Assembly (NCBI GenBank): GCA_003609755.1
Contig: AP017995.1
Coordinates: forward strand, 1-34,730
DNA from: Planktothrix agardhii NIES-204
Lineage (GTDB): Bacteria; Cyanobacteriota; Cyanobacteriia; Cyanobacteriales; Microcoleaceae
Reading direction: 5' to 3'
Length of the DNA: 34,730 nt
Position numbers and translations under genes: made by a program. The notes below the pieces were generated by a model. That model was not told the origin of the DNA and ran no database searches. It saw nothing but the letters and a program-made list of their open reading frames with translations. This document shows, one piece after another, positions 14,637 to 23,641 of this stretch (positions are counted from its first letter, which is position 1; every line of letters begins with the position of its first letter).

Positions 14637-17600
14637 ATATTGCTGAATTATTCCTTAAAGACATTCGCCGTAATATCAACGGTGTCATTAAAGTAGGACA
14701 ACTCGACGACGATAATATTCGGCAAGAACTTGAAGAATATGTAATTACCCGTGAACTTGATAAACATTTTCACACCTTTTTTGAGCGCTATACAACAGCA
14801 CTAGATACCCCAACGGATAAAATGGGAGTTTGGATTTCTGGATTCTTTGGTTCAGGGAAATCTCACTTTCTAAAAATCCTATCTTATTTACTCGATAACC
14901 GAGAATTGGGGAACCGTCGAGCCTTAGATTATTTTGATCAAATCCGAGTTCCCGATCCCTTTTTACGCGCTAATATCACTAAATCTGCACAGAATTCTAC
15001 CGATGTAATTTTATTTAATATTGATTCTAAAGCGGATGCAACGAGCAAAAATGATAAAGAGAGTATTGTCAAAGTTTTTCAAAAGGTTTTTGATGAACAT
15101 TTAGGATATTTTGGCACAGTTCCAGCCCTGGCAGAATTTGAACGTAAATTAGATAAACAAGGGAAGTATGAAGCATTCCAGCAGGCATTTAAAGAAGTTT
15201 CTGGCTTAGACTGGAAAGATAACCGAGACGCTTGGGGATTCCATCAGGAGCAGATGATTTCTGCTTTACAAAATAGTACGGGAATGAGTGCAAAGGATGC
15301 CTCTTGCTTACTGGATTTTAACGAACAAAATTATAGCCTGAGTATTGAAAAATTTGCCCTTTTAGTCAAGCAATATCTGGATCAAAAAAGCCCTCACCAT
15401 CGCTTACTGTTTATGGTGGATGAAGTCGGGCAATATGTCGGAGATAACAGCCACTTGATGCTCAATTTGCAAACAGTTGTTGAGGACTTAGGAATTCATT
15501 GTCAGGGACGAGCTTGGGTCGTGGTCACATCCCAAGAAGCAATTGATGAAATTACCAAAAACCGGATTAAAGGGCAAGATTTCTCTAAAATTATCGGTCG
15601 ATTTAATCGTCCTTTAAATTTATCTTCTGCCAACACCGATGAAGTAATTAAACTCCGGTTATTAAATAAAAATGATGCAGCTAATCAAAGTTTAAAAGCA
15701 CTCTACCATCAAAAAGTTGCTATCTTAAAAAACCAAATTACCTTTACGGCTGACTGTGCTGAATTACCAGGATATCGCCATGTAGAAGAATTTGTTTCCG
15801 CTTATCCTTTTATTCCTTATCAATTTAATTTACTCCAACAAGTTTTTACTGTAATTCGGGTTATGGGGGCGGCAGGTAAACATTTAGCATCAGGAGAACG
15901 TTCCCTCTTAGATGCCTTTCAACTGGCTTCAAAAGCCGTTGCTAATGAAACATTAGGGGCATTAGTTTCCTTCAATACTTTCTATTTAGCCGTAGAAGGA
16001 TTTTTAGATAGTACCATTAGTCAAGTCATTGACCAAGCTGAACGAAATTATCAATTACAAGCTTTTGATATTGACTTGCTGAAAACTTTATTTATGATTA
16101 AATATGTTAAGGAAATTCGCGCGAACTTAGATAACTTAACAACTTTATGTCTAACTCATATTGATGAAGATAAATTAAATCTCAGAAAAAAAGTAGAAGC
16201 TTCTTTAAGTCGTTTAGAAAAACAAACCTTAATTCAGCGTATTGGGGATGAATATAATTTCCTCACCTATGAAGAACAAGATATCGGACGGGAAATTAAA
16301 AATACTGATATTGACCCCAGTGATGTCACCACCGAACTGCAAAAATTAGTATGGGAGTCTATCTTTACCGACAAGAAATTCCGTTACGACTCCCGCCATC
16401 AATATGATTTTAATCGCAAGTTAGACGACCAAACCAACGGACAGCAAACCAGTGATTTAACTCTCCATATTATTACCCCTTATGCTGACCGTTATAGCCA
16501 ACTGCAAGAAGATACTCCTTGTATTCTCAGTACAGGTTCAGGAGAAGAGGTTTTAGTTAGATTACCGGATAACCAAACCCTACTCGATGAACTCACCGAA
16601 CTGGTAAAAACAGATAAATATATCCGCCGTAAAAATAGTGGTAATTTGAGTCCCACTGTGCAAACCATTCTAACAAATCGGGGTGAAGAAAACAGTCGGC
16701 GAAAAGAACGCATTACTACAACTTTACAAGATTTAATTGCCCGTGCTGATGTATTTGCTTGTGGAAGTAAAGTTGAAATTAGCACCCGTGACCCGAAAAA
16801 TGTATTAACAGAAGGATTAATATATCTGGTTGATAATGTTTATAAAAAACTGAATTATGTTGAAAGTGAATTTGAAACAGAAGCACAAGTGAATATTGCC
16901 TTTACCCGTGAAGATTTTGAACTCAATACTTCAGGACAACCTTTTAATGTAGCCGCCCAAAGTGAAATGTTAACTTGGTTAAACGATGAGGCGAGAACCC
17001 ATCGACAAGTCACTATTAAAGCATTAATTGATAAATTTCAATCCCGTCCCTATGGGTGGTCAGAATTCGATATTTTGGGGGTAATGGCAGAATTAGTTAA
17101 TCCAGGGAAGTTAGAAATACGCCTCGCCCAAGCAACTGTTAATTTTAGAGAATCGGGGTTAGTTGCTAAGTTGAGATCTCGTAAAGGTTTAACTGAATAT
17201 ACCGTGCGTTTAGGAGAAGTAATTAATTCTGCTAGTTTAAAAGTCGCGAAGGATTTAGCTAATGATTTATTAGGAAATACACCTCCTAATGATGCTTTAA
17301 AATTATTTGAACTTTATCAACAAGATTTAAAAAGCAAACAAACACAATTAAAGACTTGGTTAGACCAGGCAAAAATTGAAGAATTACCTTTTATTAACCT
17401 GCTAGAAACTAATTTACAATTAATTACCGAATTAATCAAAAAGGAAAGTCCCGCAACGTTTTATAATGAAATTCGGAGTCATCGGGATGAGTTGGAAGAA
17501 TGGGTTGAAGATGAACAAAAACTTAAATCTTTTTTCACTGCACAAATTAAACTATTTCAGCAAGCCAAACAGGATTTGAACAGTTTAGAATTGGAGTTAC

Positions 17601-18163
17601 GCTATATTACAGATGGGGATTTATTGCAGCGAGTGGAAACAGTACGTCAAATTTTATCAATGACAGACCCAACGGCAAAAATTCCTCAATTACCGATGTT
17701 ATTACAGCCAGTTAAAGATAAGGTGCGTGAGGTTTTACAGGGACAAATTGAACAAGCAATTTTACTTTCTGAAAATATCAAACAAGAGCTTGTTAAATAT
17801 GTCCAAGATGCCTATCCTACTCAACAGATTGATTTGGGGCAGTATTTTACCGAGATTGAAAGGGCAATTTCTGTGATTAAAAATGTCACTAATATTGATT
17901 CTGTGATGGCGCGACAAAGTGAATTACAGGGATTTGGTAATAAGTTTAGACAACAAATTGATGCAGTGGCGGCTCAAATTATCAACAGCGCTAGAGAAAA
18001 AACAGGTTCATACTCAGTTAATCCGATTGTAGCAATGCAGGTGGTGAAATATGCTCCTAAACCTGTTTTAGAAACGGCTGAGGATGTAGAATCTTATTTA
18101 GGGGCTTTACGAGGAGCATTACTAGGAGAAATTGAGCAAAACCGCCGGGTGCGGATAGAATAG
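14633..18163 (+). CDS. brxC: BREX protein BrxC, large P-loop ATPase
   Basis: 1,176 residues, normal for BrxC. Walker A is GFFGSGKS (residues 70-77) in MGVWISGFFGSGKSHFLK; Walker B is LLFMVDE (D263, E264). Later parts are long helical regions (for example QLKTWLDQAKIEELPFINLL) typical of the family. BrxC is an essential cytoplasmic BREX component thought to work with BrxB and PglZ in a complex that recognises or blocks phage replication. It starts inside the brxB stop (ATGA). Downstream the operon is interrupted by xisI/xisH on the opposite strand. Its last ~20 codons are partly duplicated at 19064-19115. Confidence 0.95.
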   Translation: MNIAELFLKDIRRNINGVIKVGQLDDDNIRQELEEYVITRELDKHFHTFFERYTTALDTPTDKMGVWISGFFGSGKSHFLKILSYLLDNRELGNRRALDYFDQIRVPDPFLRANITKSAQNSTDVILFNIDSKADATSKNDKESIVKVFQKVFDEHLGYFGTVPALAEFERKLDKQGKYEAFQQAFKEVSGLDWKDNRDAWGFHQEQMISALQNSTGMSAKDASCLLDFNEQNYSLSIEKFALLVKQYLDQKSPHHRLLFMVDEVGQYVGDNSHLMLNLQTVVEDLGIHCQGRAWVVVTSQEAIDEITKNRIKGQDFSKIIGRFNRPLNLSSANTDEVIKLRLLNKNDAANQSLKALYHQKVAILKNQITFTADCAELPGYRHVEEFVSAYPFIPYQFNLLQQVFTVIRVMGAAGKHLASGERSLLDAFQLASKAVANETLGALVSFNTFYLAVEGFLDSTISQVIDQAERNYQLQAFDIDLLKTLFMIKYVKEIRANLDNLTTLCLTHIDEDKLNLRKKVEASLSRLEKQTLIQRIGDEYNFLTYEEQDIGREIKNTDIDPSDVTTELQKLVWESIFTDKKFRYDSRHQYDFNRKLDDQTNGQQTSDLTLHIITPYADRYSQLQEDTPCILSTGSGEEVLVRLPDNQTLLDELTELVKTDKYIRRKNSGNLSPTVQTILTNRGEENSRRKERITTTLQDLIARADVFACGSKVEISTRDPKNVLTEGLIYLVDNVYKKLNYVESEFETEAQVNIAFTREDFELNTSGQPFNVAAQSEMLTWLNDEARTHRQVTIKALIDKFQSRPYGWSEFDILGVMAELVNPGKLEIRLAQATVNFRESGLVAKLRSRKGLTEYTVRLGEVINSASLKVAKDLANDLLGNTPPNDALKLFELYQQDLKSKQTQLKTWLDQAKIEELPFINLLETNLQLITELIKKESPATFYNEIRSHRDELEEWVEDEQKLKSFFTAQIKLFQQAKQDLNSLELELRYITDGDLLQRVETVRQILSMTDPTAKIPQLPMLLQPVKDKVREVLQGQIEQAILLSENIKQELVKYVQDAYPTQQIDLGQYFTEIERAISVIKNVTNIDSVMARQSELQGFGNKFRQQIDAVAAQIINSAREKTGSYSVNPIVAMQVVKYAPKPVLETAEDVESYLGALRGALLGEIEQNRRVRIE

Positions 18164-18236
18164 AGATTCTCTCCATTTAATAATGAAATTAATTGGGCTT
18201 TTTTATATTCGTGGAATTTTTCGCTGAGTTCTTTTT

Positions 18237-18572
18237 TTAGTTCACAGCAAATTCTGTGAATTTCCGAGCATTGGGATCGTGAAACCCAAGGACAATCGCT
18301 TGTTTAGGTACTCCTAACTCAATCAGTTGATTGGCAACCCCTACTTCTGTACCATCATGCTGAATCCAAATTTTATCGCCCTTGATATCAATATGGATCA
18401 AGCAACTAAACACACGGCGATCGCCCTCCCAGCCAACTGTTACTAACTGATAATGGTCATTTTGCGTATCGATGATCGTAAATTGCTCTATGTCTCCGTA
18501 AGAAGGTTTATACTTATTGTGTTCTGCAAGTAATTGTTGAATGAATTGACGATATTGTTCTAGTTGTGCCAT
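18237..18572 (-). CDS. xisI: XisI, fdxN-element excision controlling factor-type protein
   Basis: 111 residues with the XisI pattern: EQYRQFIQQLLAEHNKYKPS, then QNDHYQLVTVGWEGDRRVF, IHIDIKGDKIWIQHDGTEVG and IVLGFHDPNARKFTEFAVN. Its start overlaps the end of xisH by 13 nt, the usual xisH-xisI arrangement. In Anabaena these were named for control of fdxN element excision; most cyanobacterial copies have no excised element and their role is unknown, with toxin-antitoxin or nuclease-partner roles suspected. Here the pair is inserted, antiparallel, between brxC and the toxin-antitoxin/pglX genes. Confidence 0.9.
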   Translation of the reverse strand: MAQLEQYRQFIQQLLAEHNKYKPSYGDIEQFTIIDTQNDHYQLVTVGWEGDRRVFSCLIHIDIKGDKIWIQHDGTEVGVANQLIELGVPKQAIVLGFHDPNARKFTEFAVN

Positions 18573-18976
18573 TGTACAATCACCTCTTGTCCGGGATCGA
18601 AAACGAGAACCTTAACCTGGTATTCAGAAACACTCAACTGTGCTAATTCTCCAGAAAAAAAGTTACGATATACTTTAATTGGAACTGCTAAAAAAAGAAC
18701 CCGATTTGGCTGTTTGACCTTTAATGCGACCCGATAGTTAAGAAACTGCCCTAAAGCATGATGAAATTCTGTTGTTAGAGAAGGGGATAAAAAGCTTTTG
18801 ATTTCAACAGCAATCTGAAAGCTTTCTTTCTCGGCAGCAATTAATTGCTCTGCGCCTAAATCAACTTCTAGCCGACCGGAAGACAACTCTAACACCAGTG
18901 GGTCATGGGTAATCAGCCAACCCTCTTTTTGCAGGGCTGCCTTAACTATATCGTGATAAACATCCTTGGCAGACAT
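18560..18976 (-). CDS. xisH: XisH, PD-(D/E)XK nuclease-fold protein
   Basis: 138 residues. The nuclease-like core is visible: acidic E37/D39 in RLEVDLGAEQLIAAEK, then E58-x-K60 in QIAVEIKSFLSPS, followed by the helix HALGQFLNYRVAL (Q77). This spacing fits PD-(D/E)XK enzymes, and the residues look intact. It pairs with xisI downstream. The normal XisH start MSAKDVYHDIVKAAL is present. The pair is oriented against the BREX operon and is a self-contained insert, bordered by a copy of the brxC 3' end on the far side. Confidence 0.9.
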   Translation of the reverse strand: MSAKDVYHDIVKAALQKEGWLITHDPLVLELSSGRLEVDLGAEQLIAAEKESFQIAVEIKSFLSPSLTTEFHHALGQFLNYRVALKVKQPNRVLFLAVPIKVYRNFFSGELAQLSVSEYQVKVLVFDPGQEVIVQWHN

Positions 18977-19063
18977 CAGGATATCAAGTTTACTCAGGTT
19001 GACTAATCTCTATTAACAATTATACAATCCCCGCAGCAAAACTAATAATCACGCACCTTAATC

Positions 19064-19115
19064 CTAGAAGAAATTCAGCAAAATCGTTTAGAATAGAGAT
19101 GATCTCCATTTAATA
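19064..19115 (+). repeat. Second, diverged copy of the brxC 3' end
   Basis: 19064-19086 matches 18122-18144 at 20 of 23 bases, and 19089-19115 matches 18156-18182 at 25 of 27. The difference between blocks is 9 bp (three codons), so it reads LEEIQQNRLE-stop where brxC ends LGEIEQNRRVRIE-stop. It is therefore a relic of another brxC allele rather than a simple target duplication, and it borders the xisI/xisH insert. Confidence 0.7.
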
Positions 19116-19144
19116 GCTAAAATCAATTCTGGAGGTAAATTGTT

Positions 19145-19390
19145 ATGAATACTAAATTAGTGGAATCTTTGGCTGAAATTATTCAGTCTTTGACGGCGGA
19201 AGAAAAGGATTTATTAAACCGGAAAATAAATCTAAATACTGAGATTCAACACCGTCCTGTTTATGAAGTAGCTAACCCGGAAGAAAAAGCTCAGGTTTTT
19301 CTAAACTGGGCTAACAGTCATCGTTTGAATACTCCCATTTTATCGGATGAAGCTATTAGTAGAGAAAGCATTTATGGAGACAGAGGTTAA
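19145..19390 (+). CDS. VapB-like antitoxin
   Basis: 81 residues; GGAGGT about 8 nt before the ATG. The N-terminal helix (LVESLAEIIQSLTAEEKDLL) and acidic unstructured C-terminus (ILSDEAISRESIYGDRG) are typical of small cyanobacterial antitoxins paired with PIN toxins. Its stop codon directly abuts the toxin's ATG, giving translational coupling. It lies just after the brxC relic. The role is to bind and neutralise the PIN toxin and likely repress the pair's promoter. Confidence 0.75.
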   Translation: MNTKLVESLAEIIQSLTAEEKDLLNRKINLNTEIQHRPVYEVANPEEKAQVFLNWANSHRLNTPILSDEAISRESIYGDRG

Positions 19391-19834
19391 ATGTCTTATT
19401 TACTAGATACTAATATTTTGCTCAGGAGTTCAGAACCCTCCCATCCGATGTTTTTTAGTGCAACTACAGCGATTAGTATATTATTAAAACGAGGCGAAGA
19501 ATTATATATTACACCGCAAAACTTAATAGAGTTTTGGAATGTCTGCACTCGTCCTAAAGATAAAAATGGATTAGGATATTCAATTACAGAAACTAGAGAG
19601 GAAGTGGCAAAATTAAAGACGATGTTTCCCTTATTAATGGATACCAGTGCTATTTATCCAGAATGGGAAAGGTTAGTCAGCACTTATCAAGTTAAAGGTG
19701 TTAATGTTCACGATGCTCGGTTAGTGGCTGCTATGTTGATACATAATTTAACGCATATTTTAACTTTTAATATTGATGATTTTCGTCGTTATGTAGAAAT
19801 TACTCCCGTAAACCCTGGAGATGTTACTGATTAA
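19391..19834 (+). CDS. PIN-domain ribonuclease toxin (VapC family)
   Basis: 147 residues with a complete PIN acidic set: D6 (YLLDTNIL), E47 (NLIEFWNV), D108 (NVHDARLVA) and D129/D130 (FNIDDFRRY). VapC-type toxins cleave specific RNAs when the antitoxin is lost. It starts immediately after the antitoxin's stop, on the same strand as the BREX operon and 69 bp before pglX. It may stabilise the island by addiction or serve as a back-up abortive-infection module; the second reading is inference. Confidence 0.88.
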   Translation: MSYLLDTNILLRSSEPSHPMFFSATTAISILLKRGEELYITPQNLIEFWNVCTRPKDKNGLGYSITETREEVAKLKTMFPLLMDTSAIYPEWERLVSTYQVKGVNVHDARLVAAMLIHNLTHILTFNIDDFRRYVEITPVNPGDVTD

Positions 19835-19903
19835 TCTGTGTTAAAATAAAGTGTAATTTCAAAAAACACTTGCTCAAAATTACTGTTAGTTTTTTTAATA
19901 AAA

Positions 19904-22900
19904 ATGAACCGCAACTCTATCAAAACTTTCGCAATTTGGGCGCGTCGCCATCTACGGGAACAAGTGACCGCCCGGGCTAATTTATATGGGATTAGTTCCA
20001 AGGAATTGATAGAACCTCAAACCGTTGCGGGGGGTTTATTAGTGGCGGGACAAACCTTAGATGCGGAGGAAGCAAAACAATATGAATTATTGTGTCTACA
20101 TCTGAAAGAATTGATGCCCAAAAGTACATTAGGGGAAGCGGTCGAAACCTTAATTGATGAAATTGCTTATACTTGGTTTAACCGTTTAATTGCCTTGCGC
20201 TACATGGAAGTAAACGGTTATATTGGGCGGGTTTTAAGTAGTAGTGAATCTATGTTTGTTGACCCCGATATTTTACGGGAAGTTAGCGCTATTGCAGAAT
20301 TAGAAGATTTACCCGGATTGAATTTAGAAGTTTTAAATCAGTGGCGGAATTTAGCCAGTCGGGAACCGAACTCGGATGAGTTTTTATATCGTCGGTTATT
20401 GTTATGTCAGTGTGAAGCATTGGCGGAAAGTTTGCCGTTTTTGTTTGACCGCAGTAAGAATTATATGGCATTATTTTTGCCAGGTAATTTATTAAATCAG
20501 GATTCGATATTGCGGCGTTTAGTTAATGATATTTCTGAACAAGATTGGCAAGCGAAACGACCGGATGAGGAAGACCAACAGGATGTAGAAATAATCGGTT
20601 GGTTATATCAATTTTATATTTCTGAAAAGAAAGATGAAGTGATAGGGGCAAAAAGTCAAGTAAAAGCACTAGATATTCCAGCCGCAACCCAACTTTTTAC
20701 GCCCCATTGGATTGTTCGTTACATGGTGGAAAATAGTTTAGGGCGGTTGTGGTTAGAGTCTCATCCTGAGTCGAATTTGCGGGATTATATGCCTTATTAT
20801 TTGGAGAATAGACCCCCCCTAACCCCCCCTTATCAAAGGGGGGAACAAGAGCAAGAAGTTTCCTCTAACTCCCCTCTAACTCAGGAAAACCTTTCTAACT
20901 CCCCTCTAACTCAGGAAAACCTTTCTAACTCCCCTCTAACTCAGGAAAACCTTTCTAACTCCCCCCTTACTAAGGGGGGTTGGGGGGGGTCGCCTCTACA
21001 ACCGCAGGATTTAACGGTTTGTGACCCTGCTTGTGGGAGTGGTCATATTTTGGTTTATGGGTTTACTTTATTGTTTTTAATTTACAAGGAACAGGGATAT
21101 TTAGAACGGGATATTCCTGAGTTCATTTTAACACACAATCTCTATGGTTTAGATATTGATGAACGGGCGGCACAGTTAGCGAGTTTTGCGGTTTTGATGA
21201 AGGCGAGGGCGATTAATTCGCGGATTTTTAGAAAGTCTATTTCGTTAAATATTACGGTGGTGCGTCCAACGAATCGCCAAATGATTCCCCAAGTGAAGGA
21301 GTTAAATTTACAAGACTGGTATCCACTAATTGAAGCGTTTAAGGATGCGGATAATTTAGGCAGTTTAATTACACCTCCCCAGTTTAATCGAGATTTATTA
21401 CAGCAACAGCTTGATTTATTTGAGCAACATAATCCTGTATTGGCTGGGACTGTTCCAGGGTTAAAACAGTTATTATTTCAAGCGGATTTATTAAGAAAAA
21501 AATATTTAGTAGTAGTTGCTAATCCTCCTTATATGGGGAGTAAAAGTTTAAACCCTATTCTTAAAGATTTTGCTATAAAAAATTATCCTGAGAGTAAATC
21601 TGATGTGTTTGCTATGTTTGTTGAACGGATTATAAATATAGCTACAAAAGGCGCATTTATTGGTTTAATGAGTCCGTTTACATGGATGTTTTTAAGTTCT
21701 TATGAAAAACTGCGTAAGCGTATTCTAAAAGAAACTACCTTAACAAGTTTAATTAGACCTGAATATCACGCTTTCTTTGATTCAGCTTACGTTCCTTTGT
21801 GTACTTTTACTCTTTTTACAAAAGCTTTACCTGAATATCAAGGAACTTTTATTGATTTGAATCAATTTTATGGCGCAGATTTACAACCTATTAAGACATT
21901 AGAAGCAATTAAAAATCCTGATTGTGGTTATCTTTATTATGCGAAGTCTGCTGATTTTGCTAAGATACCGGGGAGTGCGATCGCTTATTGGGTGAGTGAA
22001 AGAGTCAAGACCATATTTTGTTCATATCAAAAAATGGCTGAAGTATTAAATATAAAATCTGGTATGTCTACTGGAGATAATACAAATTTTCAACGTAATT
22101 GGTGGGAAGTAAAAATATCAAATATAAGTTTTTATACATCCAACTTAGAAGAAACGTTATCTAATAATATACGTTGGTATCCCTGTAGTAGTGGAGGTTC
22201 TTTTAGGAAATGGTTTGGAAACAATGATACTATTGTTGATTGGCAAAAAAATGGATTAAGAATTAAAAAACATAAAAGTTCTGCGGTTAGAAATGATAAA
22301 TTTTATTTAAAAGAAGGAATTACTTATTCAAAAATAAGTTCTGGGAATTTTTCTGCAAGATTAGTTCCATGTGGTTTTTTGTTTGATGATACGGGTAGAA
22401 CAGGAATAATTTTAAATGACAAATATAAGTATCCAATTCTGGGTTTTTTGTGTTCCAAAGTTGCTCAAACTATTCTCACTGTATTAAGTCCTACCCTAAG
22501 TTTTACTACTAATGAAATAGCTAATCTTCCCTTTAATACAAACTTGTCTAACTATTCTATAGTAGATGATTTAATTTTGACAATAATTAAACTAGAAACA
22601 CAAGACTGGGACAACTTTGAAACCTCCTGGGACTTTCAAACCCATCCCTTATTAAGATATAAAACCCCAAAATTATTAGAAGCTTTTAAAAACTGGCAAA
22701 CCGATAGCGAAAACGCCTTTCAACAACTCAAACAACTCGAAGAAGAAAATAACAAATACTGGATAGAAGCTTATGGTTTACAAGACGAACTCACCCCAGA
22801 AGTTCCCGACGACCAAATCACCATCCGTCGCGCCGACCCCAACCGTGATATTTGTTCCCTGATTTCCTACGCCATTGGTTGCCTCATGGGACGCTATTCC

Positions 22901-23626
22901 CTGGATAAACCCGGTTTAATCCACGCCGGACAACCCTTCGACCCCACCCAACATACTATTTTTGCCGCCGATATTGATGCCATTATTCCCATTACCGACC
23001 AAGCTTATTTTGAAGATGATATCGTTAACCGCTTTATCGAATTTATCAGCATCGCCTATTCCCCCCAAACCCTCACCGAAAACCTAGATTTTATCGCCGA
23101 TACCTTAACCCGAAAAAGTGGCGAAACCTCCCGTGATAGAATTCGCCGCTACTTCCTCACCGAATTTATTTCTAACCATATCCAAACCTATAAAAAACGC
23201 CCGATTTACTGGCTATTTACCAGTGGCAAAAATCGCGCCTTTAACGCCTTAGTGTACCTGCATCGTTACAGTCCAGATACCCTCGCCCGACTCCGCACCG
23301 ACTATGTTTTACAACTGCAAGTCAAACTGGATGGCGAAATTTCTCGCGCTCAAAACGAATTCGAGAATGGGACGACAAGCGCCGCTAAAAAAGCAGCCAC
23401 TAAACGCTTAAAACAACTCCAAACCCAACAGTTAGAACTCCGCGACTATCAAGCCCTATTACAAACCAAAGCCGATGCCCGAATTCAACTTGATTTAGAT
23501 GATGGTGTTGCTTATAATTATACTCGATTTAAAGGGTTAGTTTATGAAGGTTCAGATTTAAAAATGGCAGATTTAGAAAAAGCCGCTAAGTGGAAATTAG
23601 AATTATTAAAGCAAGAAGGTAAATAG
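19904..23626 (+). CDS. pglX: BREX DNA methyltransferase PglX
   Basis: 1,240 residues, the size of type 1 PglX. It is an adenine-specific methyltransferase: SAM-binding motif DPACGSGH (D374) and catalytic NPPY at N540 (VVVANPPYMGSK). An upstream helical region (AATQLFTPHWIVRYMVENSL) and a C-terminal target-recognition and helical region complete it. PglX marks host DNA so that BREX spares it. A 179-bp repeat element is inserted in frame just before the SAM motif (about residues 304-363), adding about 60 residues rich in NSPLTQENL. The middle third is more AT-rich than the ends, as expected for a recombining specificity domain. It starts a new segment of the operon after vapBC. Confidence 0.95.
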   Translation: MNRNSIKTFAIWARRHLREQVTARANLYGISSKELIEPQTVAGGLLVAGQTLDAEEAKQYELLCLHLKELMPKSTLGEAVETLIDEIAYTWFNRLIALRYMEVNGYIGRVLSSSESMFVDPDILREVSAIAELEDLPGLNLEVLNQWRNLASREPNSDEFLYRRLLLCQCEALAESLPFLFDRSKNYMALFLPGNLLNQDSILRRLVNDISEQDWQAKRPDEEDQQDVEIIGWLYQFYISEKKDEVIGAKSQVKALDIPAATQLFTPHWIVRYMVENSLGRLWLESHPESNLRDYMPYYLENRPPLTPPYQRGEQEQEVSSNSPLTQENLSNSPLTQENLSNSPLTQENLSNSPLTKGGWGGSPLQPQDLTVCDPACGSGHILVYGFTLLFLIYKEQGYLERDIPEFILTHNLYGLDIDERAAQLASFAVLMKARAINSRIFRKSISLNITVVRPTNRQMIPQVKELNLQDWYPLIEAFKDADNLGSLITPPQFNRDLLQQQLDLFEQHNPVLAGTVPGLKQLLFQADLLRKKYLVVVANPPYMGSKSLNPILKDFAIKNYPESKSDVFAMFVERIINIATKGAFIGLMSPFTWMFLSSYEKLRKRILKETTLTSLIRPEYHAFFDSAYVPLCTFTLFTKALPEYQGTFIDLNQFYGADLQPIKTLEAIKNPDCGYLYYAKSADFAKIPGSAIAYWVSERVKTIFCSYQKMAEVLNIKSGMSTGDNTNFQRNWWEVKISNISFYTSNLEETLSNNIRWYPCSSGGSFRKWFGNNDTIVDWQKNGLRIKKHKSSAVRNDKFYLKEGITYSKISSGNFSARLVPCGFLFDDTGRTGIILNDKYKYPILGFLCSKVAQTILTVLSPTLSFTTNEIANLPFNTNLSNYSIVDDLILTIIKLETQDWDNFETSWDFQTHPLLRYKTPKLLEAFKNWQTDSENAFQQLKQLEEENNKYWIEAYGLQDELTPEVPDDQITIRRADPNRDICSLISYAIGCLMGRYSLDKPGLIHAGQPFDPTQHTIFAADIDAIIPITDQAYFEDDIVNRFIEFISIAYSPQTLTENLDFIADTLTRKSGETSRDRIRRYFLTEFISNHIQTYKKRPIYWLFTSGKNRAFNALVYLHRYSPDTLARLRTDYVLQLQVKLDGEISRAQNEFENGTTSAAKKAATKRLKQLQTQQLELRDYQALLQTKADARIQLDLDDGVAYNYTRFKGLVYEGSDLKMADLEKAAKWKLELLKQEGK
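20812..20990 (+). repeat. In-frame repeat element inside pglX with G/C-tract terminal inverted repeats
   Basis: The ends are imperfect inverted copies: ACCCCCCCTAACCCCCCC at 20812-20829 and TAAGGGGGGTTGGGGGGG near 20971-20989. Inside are three tandem 30-bp units (20861-20890, 20891-20920, 20921-20950; unit core CTCCCCTCTAACTCAGGAAA) and a partial fourth. It is read in frame as PPLTPPYQRGE, then repeats of NSPLTQENL, then LTKGGWGG. Such palindromic elements are scattered in cyanobacterial genomes and sometimes occur within genes. Confidence 0.8.
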
Positions 23627-23641
23627 AGGTTAGTATTGGCT

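Noticed and set aside
18164-19144. An excisable fdxN-type element around xisH/xisI
   Set aside because: No large serine or tyrosine recombinase and no matched direct-repeat excision sites lie beside the pair; only the diverged brxC tail is repeated, so excision control is not supported here.
20861-20990. CRISPR-like tandem repeats
   Set aside because: The 30-bp units follow one another without spacers and are translated in frame in pglX, so they are not a CRISPR array. No CRISPR or cas gene was seen anywhere.
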